Assembly (NCBI GenBank): GCA_002441265.1
Contig: DJVQ01000062.1
Coordinates: forward strand, 15,791 to 23,756
Length of the DNA: 7,966 nt
Origin: Syntrophaceae bacterium UBA6252
GTDB lineage: Bacteria; Desulfobacterota; Syntrophia; Syntrophales; UBA6807
Direction of reading: 5' to 3'
Within the stretch, counting starts at the first letter, position 1. The number at the start of each line of letters is the position of its first letter. Below the pieces are notes generated by a model. That model searched no databases, was not told the origin of the DNA, and saw only the letters and a program-made list of their open reading frames with translations. Position numbers and translations under genes: made by a program. Of this stretch, positions 1 to 7,044 are shown in pieces.

Positions 1-1039
<1,039 letters not shown>

Positions 1040-1087
1040 GAGAATATCTCGCAAGAGAAAGATCCTGACAATCAAAAGGCCGGATTG

Positions 1088-1117
1088 CCGGCGCGGTCCT
1101 TTCCGGGGCCGCGCCGG
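1088..1117 (+). other. Strong intergenic hairpin without U-tract (acs-etfB gap)
   Basis: Bases 1088-1099 (CCGGCGCGGTCC) pair with 1106-1117 through 12 base pairs, one of them T-G, around the six-base loop TTTCCG. No T-run follows; the next bases are GATTCGCCTGG. It therefore lacks the second half of an intrinsic terminator. It may be a processing or 3'-end stabilising structure of the acs message, a weak or factor-aided terminator, or a leader structure of etfB. I see no convincing -35/-10 pair in this 104-base gap, so read-through from acs into etfBA is possible. Confidence 0.5.
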
Positions 1118-1130
1118 GATTCGCCTGGGA

Positions 1131-1137
1131 AAGGAGG
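1131..1137 (+). promoter_or_regulatory. Ribosome binding site deciding the GTG start of etfB
   Basis: AAGGAGG lies six bases before GTG at 1144. The EtfB N-terminus that follows, MNLIACVKQVPDT, begins directly in the first beta strand of the family, so this non-ATG start is well supported. Confidence 0.85.
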
Positions 1138-1143
1138 TTACTT

Positions 1144-1908
1144 GTGAATTTAATCGCGTGCGTAAAACAGGTGCCTGACACGGAAGCCCAGATCAAGGTA
1201 AAGGCGGACGGATCAGGAATCGAAGAAGCCGGAATCAAATGGGTCATGAATCCCTATGATGAATTCGGTGTGGAAGAAGCTCTGCGGCTGAAGGAGAAAG
1301 CCGGCGGCACGGTCACCGTCGTTTCCGTCGGTCCCGCGAGAGCCATGGAGACCATTCGTACGGCCCTTGCCATGGGAGCGGAAAAAGGCGTCCACATTAC
1401 GGACCTCGACAACGCCGACGCATTCGCGACGGCGTCCGCCCTCGCCGCCGCCATCAAGGAAATCCCCTTTGACCTCGTCTTCTGCGGCCAGAGGGCCATC
1501 GACGACGATTCGGCGCAGGTGGGATCCATCCTGGCCGAACTCCTCGGGGTTCCCCAGGTGACCATCGTCACGAAACTGGAAGTGGCGGACAACAAGATCA
1601 AGGCCGTGAAGCCCATCGAGGGCGCGCAGCTCCTGATCGAGGCCTCCATGCCCTGTGTGGTGACCGCCCAGAAGGGTCTGAACGAACCCAGGTATGCATC
1701 CCTCCCGGGGATCATGAAGGCAAAGAAGAAACCCGTGGATGTGAAGAAAGCGGCTGATTACGGAATCAGTGCGGATTTCAAGGCGAATGTCGCCAAGATG
1801 ATGCCGCCTCCCTCGAGACCTCCCGGAAAGATCATCCAGGGGGACGACCCCGCGGTGAAGGCTGCGGAGCTCGTCAAACTGCTTCGCGAAGAAGCGAAGG
1901 TAATTTAA
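1144..1908 (+). CDS. etfB: Electron transfer flavoprotein, beta subunit
   Basis: EtfB (254 residues, normal length) is the smaller subunit of the cytoplasmic FAD-containing heterodimer that collects electrons from acyl-CoA dehydrogenases. The N-terminal strand LIACVKQVPDT is typical, as are VMNPYDEFGVEEALRLKE (34-51) and RTALAMGAEKGVHITD (72-87). AIDDDSAQVG (118-127) lies in the nucleotide-binding region. NEPRYASLPGIMKAKKK (180-196) matches the recognition loop that docks onto acyl-CoA dehydrogenases in classical ETFs; Leu187 lines up with the docking leucine of the human protein and is followed by the lysine-rich stretch. The family signature region is around KPIEGAQLLIEASMP (156-170). The VKADGSG segment, DDD motif and recognition loop look like the classical, AMP-binding, non-bifurcating ETF group, although SAQVG after DDD recalls bifurcating forms; that subgrouping is inference. 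The GTG start has an ideal ribosome site. etfA begins 19 bases after the stop, so the two are co-transcribed. Confidence 0.97.
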   Translation: MNLIACVKQVPDTEAQIKVKADGSGIEEAGIKWVMNPYDEFGVEEALRLKEKAGGTVTVVSVGPARAMETIRTALAMGAEKGVHITDLDNADAFATASALAAAIKEIPFDLVFCGQRAIDDDSAQVGSILAELLGVPQVTIVTKLEVADNKIKAVKPIEGAQLLIEASMPCVVTAQKGLNEPRYASLPGIMKAKKKPVDVKKAADYGISADFKANVAKMMPPPSRPPGKIIQGDDPAVKAAELVKLLREEAKVI

Positions 1909-1927
1909 GGAAGGGAGGAGGACAATC

Positions 1928-2905
1928 ATGGCGAAAGGTGTATGGTTTGTAGCGGAACAAAGAGACGGAGCCCTTCGGAAGGTCAGCTTCGAGTGCGCCA
2001 GCACCGCGAGAAAGCTAGCCGACGAGACGGGCGATGAAGTGTGCGCGGTTCTCCTGGGCTCCGGTGTGGAAGGATTGGCCGCCGAACTCGGAAAGTACGG
2101 CGTCGACAAGGTGTACCTGGCGGACGCGCCGATCTTCGCCCAGTACCAGACCGATTCCTATGCCAATGCGGTTGCGAAGATCGTCAAGGAAAAAGCCCCC
2201 GCGATCCTCCTTCTTTCCTGGTCGGTCCTCGGAAAGGACCTTGCCTCCCGCCTGGTGGGCAAGCTGGCGACCGGAATGGCCTCCGACTGCGTGGAACTCC
2301 GGATGGACAACGGCCGTCTCGTGGCGAAACGCCCCATGTACGCCGGGAAGTGCTTCGGAGAAATCACCTTCGCCTCGGATCCGCAGATGGCGGGTCTCAG
2401 GCCGAACGTGTTCCCCGTGGCGGAAAATGTGAAAGCCGCGGCGGTCGAGAAATTCGATGCCGGCGTCTCCGACGGCGACGTCAAGGCGAAAGTGATGGAA
2501 GTCCAGAAGGACACCAGCGGCAAGGTGGACCTCACCGAGGCCGAGATCATCGTGTCGGGCGGCCGTGGTATGAAGGGTCCCGAGAATTACGCGATCCTCG
2601 AGGAACTCGCGGCGGTCCTCGGCGCCACGGTGGGCGCTTCGAGAGCGGCCGTGGACGCCGGCTGGCGTCCCCAGTCGGACCAGGTCGGGCAGACCGGCAA
2701 GGTCGTTTCCCCGAACCTCTATATTGCTTGCGGCATTTCCGGAGCCATCCAGCATCTCGCCGGCATGAGCTCCTCCAAGTATATCGTTGCCGTGAACAAG
2801 GATCCCGATGCCCCCATCTTCCAGAAAGCGGATTACGGCATCGTGGACGACCTCTTCAAGGTCGTTCCGGAGGTCACCAAGGCGGCGAAGAGTCTCCTGG
2901 GTTGA
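1928..2905 (+). CDS. etfA: Electron transfer flavoprotein, alpha subunit
   Basis: EtfA (325 residues, usual length) binds the redox-active FAD of the ETF dimer and delivers electrons to a membrane ETF:quinone oxidoreductase. The N-terminal domain begins MAKGVWFVAEQRDGALRKVS. The C-terminal FAD domain shows the family landmarks in order: SGGRGMKGPENY (210-221), GASRAAVDAGW (236-246), QVGQTGKVVSP (252-262), CGISGAIQHLAGM (268-280) and NKDPDAPIFQKADYGIVDDL (290-309). There is no N-terminal ferredoxin extension. AGGAGG at 1916-1921, six bases before the ATG, fixes the start. It follows etfB closely and ends at a strong terminator (2922-2951). The membrane FeS protein encoded next is its probable electron acceptor. 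Confidence 0.97.
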   Translation: MAKGVWFVAEQRDGALRKVSFECASTARKLADETGDEVCAVLLGSGVEGLAAELGKYGVDKVYLADAPIFAQYQTDSYANAVAKIVKEKAPAILLLSWSVLGKDLASRLVGKLATGMASDCVELRMDNGRLVAKRPMYAGKCFGEITFASDPQMAGLRPNVFPVAENVKAAAVEKFDAGVSDGDVKAKVMEVQKDTSGKVDLTEAEIIVSGGRGMKGPENYAILEELAAVLGATVGASRAAVDAGWRPQSDQVGQTGKVVSPNLYIACGISGAIQHLAGMSSSKYIVAVNKDPDAPIFQKADYGIVDDLFKVVPEVTKAAKSLLG

Positions 2906-2921
2906 GAAATTGCCAAAATAA

Positions 2922-2951
2922 GGGGGTGGACGCGTCCACCCCCGCTTTTTT
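2922..2951 (+). terminator. Intrinsic terminator after etfBA
   Basis: GGGGGTGGA (2922-2930) pairs perfectly with TCCACCCCC (2935-2943) over a CGCG loop, giving a nine-pair GC-rich stem. GC and six T residues (2946-2951) follow. It starts 16 bases after the etfA stop and ends only 48 bases before the next gene's ATG, so it should limit, but may not abolish, read-through into the EMO gene. Confidence 0.9.
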
Positions 2952-2999
2952 GTGAATTTCTTTTCATGAATCCATTCCGACATACGAATTGGAGGCATT

Positions 3000-5123
3000 A
3001 TGGCGCACGGTGCTGAACACGTATACGCGGTGGGCAATGAAGGAAGGGAAGTCTTCTGGAACGCCCCCTATGAAGCGATCCTGTTTATCTTCACCGCCGT
3101 CGCCCTGGCCATATTTGCCTACGGTCTTTACAGACGCTGGCAGATGTGGACGGCCATCGGCAAGCCGGAAAACAGGAACGACAGCGTGGGAGAGAGAATC
3201 AAACTTCTCCTGCTGAACGGTCTTCTCCAGCTCAAGACATCGAAGGACCCCTATCCCGGTATTCTCCATGGCTTGATTTTCTTCGGGTTCTTTGTCCTGA
3301 TCTGGGGGGCGGCCATCGATGCAACCCAGTTCCATATCGGTCTTCCCTTTTTCCATGGCGGTTTCTATCTCTGGTTTTCCCTCACCATGGAAATTTTCGG
3401 TCTCGCCGTGCTGGTCGGCGTCGTTATGGCGCTTGTCCGGCGTTATATCGAGAAACCGGACCGCCTGGGCTACAAGGGAGAGCCGGACAACACGCCCGAT
3501 GACGCCATCGTTCTGGTGCTCATCGGCGGCATCATCGTGACGGGCTTCATCGTGGAGGCCCTCCGGATCCATGTGAATTACAACGTGGACGGATTCACCT
3601 GGGAAACCTGGTCCTTTGCCGGGTTCCTTCTTTCCAAGACCCTGGCCGGCGTCGGATACGACACGACGAGGACGCTCCACAAGATCCTCTGGTGGGGCCA
3701 CGCCTTTCTCGCCCTCGGATTCGTCGCCTACATTCCCTATTCGCGGCTGGTCCACATCATCACCACACCGGCCAACCTCTACATGCAGACCCTGAAGCCG
3801 ACGGGAACCCTGGAGCCCATCCGGGATTTCGAGACGGCCGAGTCCTTTGGCGTGGCGAAGCTGGAGGATTTCACCTGGAAGCAGATCTTCGACTCCGACG
3901 CCTGCACCCGCTGCGGCCGGTGCCAGGACGGCTGCCCCGCCTACCTGACGGGCAAGCCCCTCTCTCCGAAGAAGCTGGTCCAGGACATCAAGAAGCACTG
4001 GCTCGAGCGGGCACCCATCGTCATCGCCGCGAAAAGCGCGGCGAAGAAGTCGGGCCAGGAACCGGAGATCCCCGAACCCGAGAAGGCTCTCGTGGGCGAG
4101 GTGATCGAACTCGACGAACTGTGGGCCTGTACGAACTGCATGTACTGCATGGAAAACTGCCCCGCGGCGATCGAGCATGTACCCAAGATCGTCGGGATGC
4201 GGCAGTACAAGGTGCTCATGGAGGCCGATTTCGCCCCCGAACTCCAGCTGACCTTCCGGAACATGGAGAACAACTCCAACCCGTGGGGGATCGGCGCGCA
4301 CCTGAGGGGCGACTGGGCGAAGGAACTGGGAATCAAGCCCCTGGCGGAAGATCCTGGTGTGGAATATCTCTTTTACGTGGGTTGCGCAGGGTCCTTCGAC
4401 GACCGGGGCAAGAAGGTGTCCGTCGCCTTCGCGAAAATTCTCCAGGCCGCGGGCGTGAGCTTCGGGATCCTGGGAACGGAGGAAAGCTGCTGCGGCGATT
4501 CGGCCATGCGGGGCGGCAACGAGTATCTCTACCAGGCCATGGCGCAGGCGAACATCGAAGTGATGAACGGCTATGGCGTGAAGAAGATCATCTGCACGTG
4601 CCCTCACGGCTACAACGCCCTGAAGAAGGACTACCCCCATTTCGGCGGAACTTACGAAGTCTATCACCACACGGAAATTCTGGCCAGGCTCATTTCCGAA
4701 GGCAAGATCCAGTTGAAGAAACCCGTGCCCGGAGTTTTCACCTACCATGATTCCTGCTTCCTCGGCCGGTACAATAACGTGTACGACCAGCCCAGGAAGG
4801 CCCTGACCGCCGTCCCGGGCCTCCGGCTCGTGGAAATGGAGCGGAAGCTGGAAAAGAGCTTCTGCTGCGGCGCCGGCGGGGCGAGGATGTGGATGGAAGA
4901 GCACGGCGATCGGATCAACACGGCGAGGGCGAAGCAGGCCGTCGACGCCGGCGCGGAGAGCATCGCCGTCGGCTGTCCCTTCTGCCTCACCATGATGTCC
5001 GACGGGATCAAGGATCTCAGCAAGGAAGATTCCATGGTGGCGAAGGACATCGCCGAGATCGTCTGGGAAGCCATGGGTCTGGAAGAGGAACAACCGAAGG
5101 AAGAAGCGACCGCGGAAGCCTGA
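3000..5123 (+). CDS. Membrane-anchored (Fe-S)-binding oxidoreductase, probable EtfAB:(mena)quinone oxidoreductase (EMO/HdrD-like)
   Basis: This 707-residue protein probably takes electrons from reduced EtfAB and passes them to membrane quinone. The N-terminal third is a NarI-like membrane domain with hydrophobic segments near residues 24-44, 87-109, 122-146, 167-189 and 230-254, plus a weaker one near 205-220. His90, His227 and His234, in or near these segments, are candidate haem b ligands. Two classical [4Fe-4S] motifs follow: CTRCGRCQDGCP (C302, C305, C308, C312) and CTNCMYCMENCP (C377, C380, C383, C387). Two CCG domains, as in HdrB/HdrD and GlpC, come next. The first has C462, C497-C498 and C532/C534; the second has C586, C622-C623, C659 and C662. 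In the first, the last expected Cys of CPHC is Gly537 (CPHG). The tail is acidic. Homologues beside etfBA have been implicated as EMO in Syntrophomonas wolfei and Syntrophus. GGAGG at 2991-2995, four bases before the ATG, supports the start. No clear promoter is visible in the short gap. Confidence 0.9.
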   Translation: MAHGAEHVYAVGNEGREVFWNAPYEAILFIFTAVALAIFAYGLYRRWQMWTAIGKPENRNDSVGERIKLLLLNGLLQLKTSKDPYPGILHGLIFFGFFVLIWGAAIDATQFHIGLPFFHGGFYLWFSLTMEIFGLAVLVGVVMALVRRYIEKPDRLGYKGEPDNTPDDAIVLVLIGGIIVTGFIVEALRIHVNYNVDGFTWETWSFAGFLLSKTLAGVGYDTTRTLHKILWWGHAFLALGFVAYIPYSRLVHIITTPANLYMQTLKPTGTLEPIRDFETAESFGVAKLEDFTWKQIFDSDACTRCGRCQDGCPAYLTGKPLSPKKLVQDIKKHWLERAPIVIAAKSAAKKSGQEPEIPEPEKALVGEVIELDELWACTNCMYCMENCPAAIEHVPKIVGMRQYKVLMEADFAPELQLTFRNMENNSNPWGIGAHLRGDWAKELGIKPLAEDPGVEYLFYVGCAGSFDDRGKKVSVAFAKILQAAGVSFGILGTEESCCGDSAMRGGNEYLYQAMAQANIEVMNGYGVKKIICTCPHGYNALKKDYPHFGGTYEVYHHTEILARLISEGKIQLKKPVPGVFTYHDSCFLGRYNNVYDQPRKALTAVPGLRLVEMERKLEKSFCCGAGGARMWMEEHGDRINTARAKQAVDAGAESIAVGCPFCLTMMSDGIKDLSKEDSMVAKDIAEIVWEAMGLEEEQPKEEATAEA

Positions 5124-5160
5124 AAGCGGGTTTTTCCGGCGGATCGTTGACATGAGATAC

Positions 5161-5201
5161 AACCCCCCCGGCGGCGGCATGCGGCCGGGGGGGTTTTTTT
5201 T
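5161..5201 (+). terminator. Strong intrinsic terminator after the EMO gene
   Basis: AACCCCCCCGGC (5161-5172) pairs perfectly with GCCGGGGGGGTT (5184-5195) around an 11-base loop that contains GCATGC. A run of eight T residues spans 5194-5201. It begins 37 bases after the EMO stop codon. No T-run is available on the opposite strand, so it acts only on rightward transcription. Confidence 0.93.
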
Positions 5202-5204
5202 GCC

Positions 5205-5229
5205 CTCGTTCCCGGGCGGCGGGAACGGG
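5205..5229. promoter_or_regulatory. Candidate operator dyad upstream of the FadL-family promoter
   Basis: CGTTCCCG (5207-5214) and CGGGAACG (5220-5227) are perfect inverted arms separated by GGCGG. The symmetry extends to 5205-5229 with one T-G pair. It lies 23 bases upstream of the predicted -35 box and is followed by A residues rather than T residues, so it is not a terminator. The cognate regulator is unknown. Confidence 0.4.
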
Positions 5230-5252
5230 AAAAAGGGTCCGGGAAATATTTC

Positions 5253-5281
5253 TTGAAAAATTCATAAAAGCCCGGTATTCT
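5253..5281 (+). promoter_or_regulatory. Sigma70-like promoter for the FadL-family gene
   Basis: TTGAAA (5253-5258) and TATTCT (5276-5281) are separated by exactly 17 bases in an AT-rich patch within GC-rich DNA. Transcription would start near 5288, giving a leader of about 160 bases. It sits directly downstream of a strong terminator, where a new promoter is needed. Confidence 0.55.
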
Positions 5282-5450
5282 CAAACAACTTTTAGAAGAA
5301 ACTTGCTGCATGCGGAGGGGGGGCCAGGCGAAACAATTCCTGTCTATTTCTATTATGCGAAAAAGGATTCCGGAACCGGAAGAGGAGATCCGGCTGCGGG
5401 AAATCCTGGAAGATCCTACCCGATTAAGATGAAAGGGGGAGAAGAGGTTT

Positions 5451-6830
5451 ATGAAAAGATTTCTCGTTGTTTCAGCGGTGGCTTTGTTTCTGATGGCTGT
5501 AGTTTCGGGGCCGGCCATTGCGGGGAACGTGGATACGTTCGGCATCGGGGCCAAGGCGACCGCCCTCGGCGGCGCTTACGCGGCTTACGCGAACGATCCC
5601 TTCGCCATTTACTACAACCCCGCGGGGCTGACCCAGATTGAGAGCGCCACGCTGTCCGCTGGCGTTCACTTCGTGAAACCGAAGCTGAACATCTATGCCT
5701 ACGAGGTCAAGTCGACGGTTCTCGGAGACCTGGGACCGGTCGACTTCAGCGACGATTCCGCGACGCTGATCGTTCCGTCCATGGGTTTCGCCATGCCCAT
5801 TACGGAAAAGTTCTCCGCCGGTGTCGCCGTGTACGTTCCCTACGGCCTCGACATCAAGTGGAATTCCAACGCGAGCGCCACCAATCTCGGTGCCTACAAC
5901 TCCTACCATTCCTGGTATATGCGGGAAGTAGTCACTCCGTCGGTGGCCTTCAAGATCTCCGACTGCCTCTCTCTCGGATTGGGGGTCTCCATCGGCAAGT
6001 CCAAGAGCGGCGTGGACCGGCTGGCCTTCGCCCCGGGGACGAGCCTCAACAACAAGAACGTGATGACGGACCTCGAGGACGACGTGAACTGGTCCGCCAA
6101 CGTGGGACTCCTTTACAAACCCCTTGAGAACCTGTCCTTCGGCGTGACCTACCGCGGCAGGACGAAGACGAAGTTCGAAGGGACGACGAAGCTGCTCAAC
6201 GCCCAGAGCACGATCACGGTCATGACGGCCGGCGGCCCCGTCACCGTCCCCCTGAACAACACGGAAGTGAACTCCACGACGGAGATCGACCATCCCGAAC
6301 AGATTCAGGTCGGCGTGCGTTTCCTCCCCATCAAACAGCTCTCCCTGGAAGCGGATGTCGTGTGGACCCACTGGGCCATCATTGACGGGTACACCGTCCA
6401 GTTCGACCGCGCCTTCCTGGATGCGCCCCTTCTCGGCGCGAGCAACCCGGGCCGGACCTCCGAGTACTTCGCGAGGAACTGGAGCAACACGACCCAGTTC
6501 CGGTTCGGCGCCGAATGGCAGGTGAACGAGACGATCGCCCTTCGCGGATCCTACTTCTACGATCCCTCCCCCATTCCCGACGAGACCATGGACCTCCAGT
6601 GGCCCGATGCGGACAAGCACACCTTCGCCTTCGGCGTGGGCCTCAACTTCGGGAACTTCTCCATTGACGGCGTCGTCCAGTACCTCCTGGTGGAAAACAA
6701 GAGGAACATCGGCGGCGAGAGCGAAAACCTGAACGACACGTATTCCGCCGGCGGCGCGAGCCCGTCGGTCAGCTTCAGCGCGGACGGCTATATGTGGGCC
6801 TGGGGGCTCACCTTCAACTACAAGTTCTGA
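5451..6830 (+). CDS. FadL/OmpP1/TodX-family outer-membrane transporter for hydrophobic compounds
   Basis: Proteins of this family form a 14-stranded outer-membrane barrel that lets long-chain fatty acids or aromatic hydrocarbons diffuse sideways into the membrane. The 459-residue product opens with a clear signal peptide: MKR, a hydrophobic core (about 4-18) and an AIA cleavage site, so the mature protein probably begins at Gly25. The N-terminal hatch region GIGAKATALGGAYAAYANDP followed by YYNPAGL (residues 54-60) is the family hallmark. The rest is rich in alternating aromatic and polar strands and ends in LTFNYKF, whose terminal Phe fits a BamA recognition signal. E. coli FadL is of similar length (446 residues). 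A purine-rich AAGGGGGAG (5433-5441), nine bases upstream, serves as ribosome site. The FadD-like gene downstream favours fatty acids as substrate, but aromatic or alkane substrates are not excluded. Confidence 0.93.
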   Translation: MKRFLVVSAVALFLMAVVSGPAIAGNVDTFGIGAKATALGGAYAAYANDPFAIYYNPAGLTQIESATLSAGVHFVKPKLNIYAYEVKSTVLGDLGPVDFSDDSATLIVPSMGFAMPITEKFSAGVAVYVPYGLDIKWNSNASATNLGAYNSYHSWYMREVVTPSVAFKISDCLSLGLGVSIGKSKSGVDRLAFAPGTSLNNKNVMTDLEDDVNWSANVGLLYKPLENLSFGVTYRGRTKTKFEGTTKLLNAQSTITVMTAGGPVTVPLNNTEVNSTTEIDHPEQIQVGVRFLPIKQLSLEADVVWTHWAIIDGYTVQFDRAFLDAPLLGASNPGRTSEYFARNWSNTTQFRFGAEWQVNETIALRGSYFYDPSPIPDETMDLQWPDADKHTFAFGVGLNFGNFSIDGVVQYLLVENKRNIGGESENLNDTYSAGGASPSVSFSADGYMWAWGLTFNYKF

Positions 6831-6835
6831 TGCCG

Positions 6836-6853
6836 GGAGGGGGAACCCCCTCC
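6836..6853 (+). other. Hairpin just after the FadL-family stop codon
   Basis: GGAGGGGG (6836-6843) and CCCCCTCC (6846-6853) are perfect inverted arms. As RNA this would be a seven-pair stem with a GAAC tetraloop, starting five bases after the stop. It has no T-run. Together with the terminator at 6874 it gives the message two 3' stem-loops in tandem. Confidence 0.5.
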
Positions 6854-6873
6854 TCACCGCGGGAAAGAAAAGG

Positions 6874-6905
6874 GGGCGCCCGGATCGAACCGGGCGCCCT
6901 TTTTT
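6874..6905 (+). terminator. Intrinsic terminator after the FadL-family gene
   Basis: GGGCGCCCGG (6874-6883) pairs perfectly with CCGGGCGCCC (6890-6899) around an ATCGAA loop. Six T residues follow (6900-6905). The A-rich GAAAGAAAA on the left would give a partial U-run on the other strand, but no minus-strand gene lies here. Confidence 0.92.
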
Positions 6906-6945
6906 ACGGGGCCTCCATTCATTACCGCTTTTCGTTTTCCCGCTC

Positions 6946-6961
6946 TTGTATTATCATACAA
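6946..6961. promoter_or_regulatory. Candidate operator and promoter region of the FadD-like gene
   Basis: TTGTAT (6946-6951) and ATACAA (6956-6961) form a perfect inverted repeat around TATC, in an AT-rich patch about 85 bases before the start codon. TATTAT at 6949-6954 inside it resembles a -10 box, though no good -35 box lies 16-18 bases upstream. A repressor bound here would block such a promoter. The regulator family is unknown; a TetR-type fatty-acid regulator is one guess. Confidence 0.4.
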
Positions 6962-6971
6962 CTGTTTCCGA

Positions 6972-7005
6972 TCTCCCGTCCCGCTGCGGAGCGGTCCGCG
7001 GGAGA
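6972..7005 (+). other. Possible leader stem-loop of the FadD-like gene
   Basis: TCTCCCG (6972-6978) pairs with CGGGAGA (6999-7005), and inside it CGGA (6987-6990) pairs with TCCG (6995-6998) over a GCGG loop. The structure ends 25 bases before the ribosome site. It resembles no riboswitch class I can name and may be chance in GC-rich sequence. Confidence 0.3.
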
Positions 7006-7044
7006 AGCGGCGGCCTCGACAACAGGAAAAGGAGGGGCGAAACC

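Larger units (their letters stand above)
5124..5450 (+). other. 327-base intergenic region between the EMO gene and the FadL-family gene
   Basis: No gene is supported here. In order it holds a strong intrinsic terminator (5161-5201), an operator-like dyad (5205-5229), a sigma70-like promoter (5253-5281) and a leader of about 160 bases. The leader includes the short inverted repeat TTCCGG-AA-CCGGAA (5368-5381). An open frame runs from TTG at 5303 into the next gene in another frame, but it has no ribosome site and looks like leader sequence. Confidence 0.7.

Noticed and set aside
2922..2943. 22-bp perfect palindrome considered as an operator or recombination site
   Set aside because: It is followed by GC and six T residues right after a stop codon, which is fully explained as an intrinsic terminator.
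2041..2955. 304-codon plus-strand frame overlapping etfA in another phase
   Set aside because: The product is Arg/Gly/Pro-rich and without domains. EtfA in the adjacent frame has all family motifs and the ribosome site.
2015..3037. 340-codon minus-strand frame over etfA and its terminator
   Set aside because: It reads through a strong intrinsic terminator palindrome and opposes a clearly identified EtfA. The composition is that of a mirror frame.
2964..5180. 738-codon open frame on the minus strand, antisense to the EMO gene
   Set aside because: Its translation is rich in His, Arg, Gly and Pro with no recognisable domain. The plus strand carries a protein with ordered TM segments and cysteine motifs. 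Long antisense frames are expected in GC-rich genes with strong codon bias.
5303..5641. Possible 112-residue small protein starting with TTG in the leader of the FadL-family gene
   Set aside because: There is no Shine-Dalgarno site before it, its composition is Gly/Arg-rich, and it runs out of frame into the signal-peptide gene, so it is leader sequence.
5472..6857. 461-codon open frame on the minus strand, antisense to the FadL-family gene
   Set aside because: It has no ribosome site and a low-complexity Val/Gly/Arg/His-rich product. The plus strand shows a signal peptide, an NPAGL motif and a terminal Phe.
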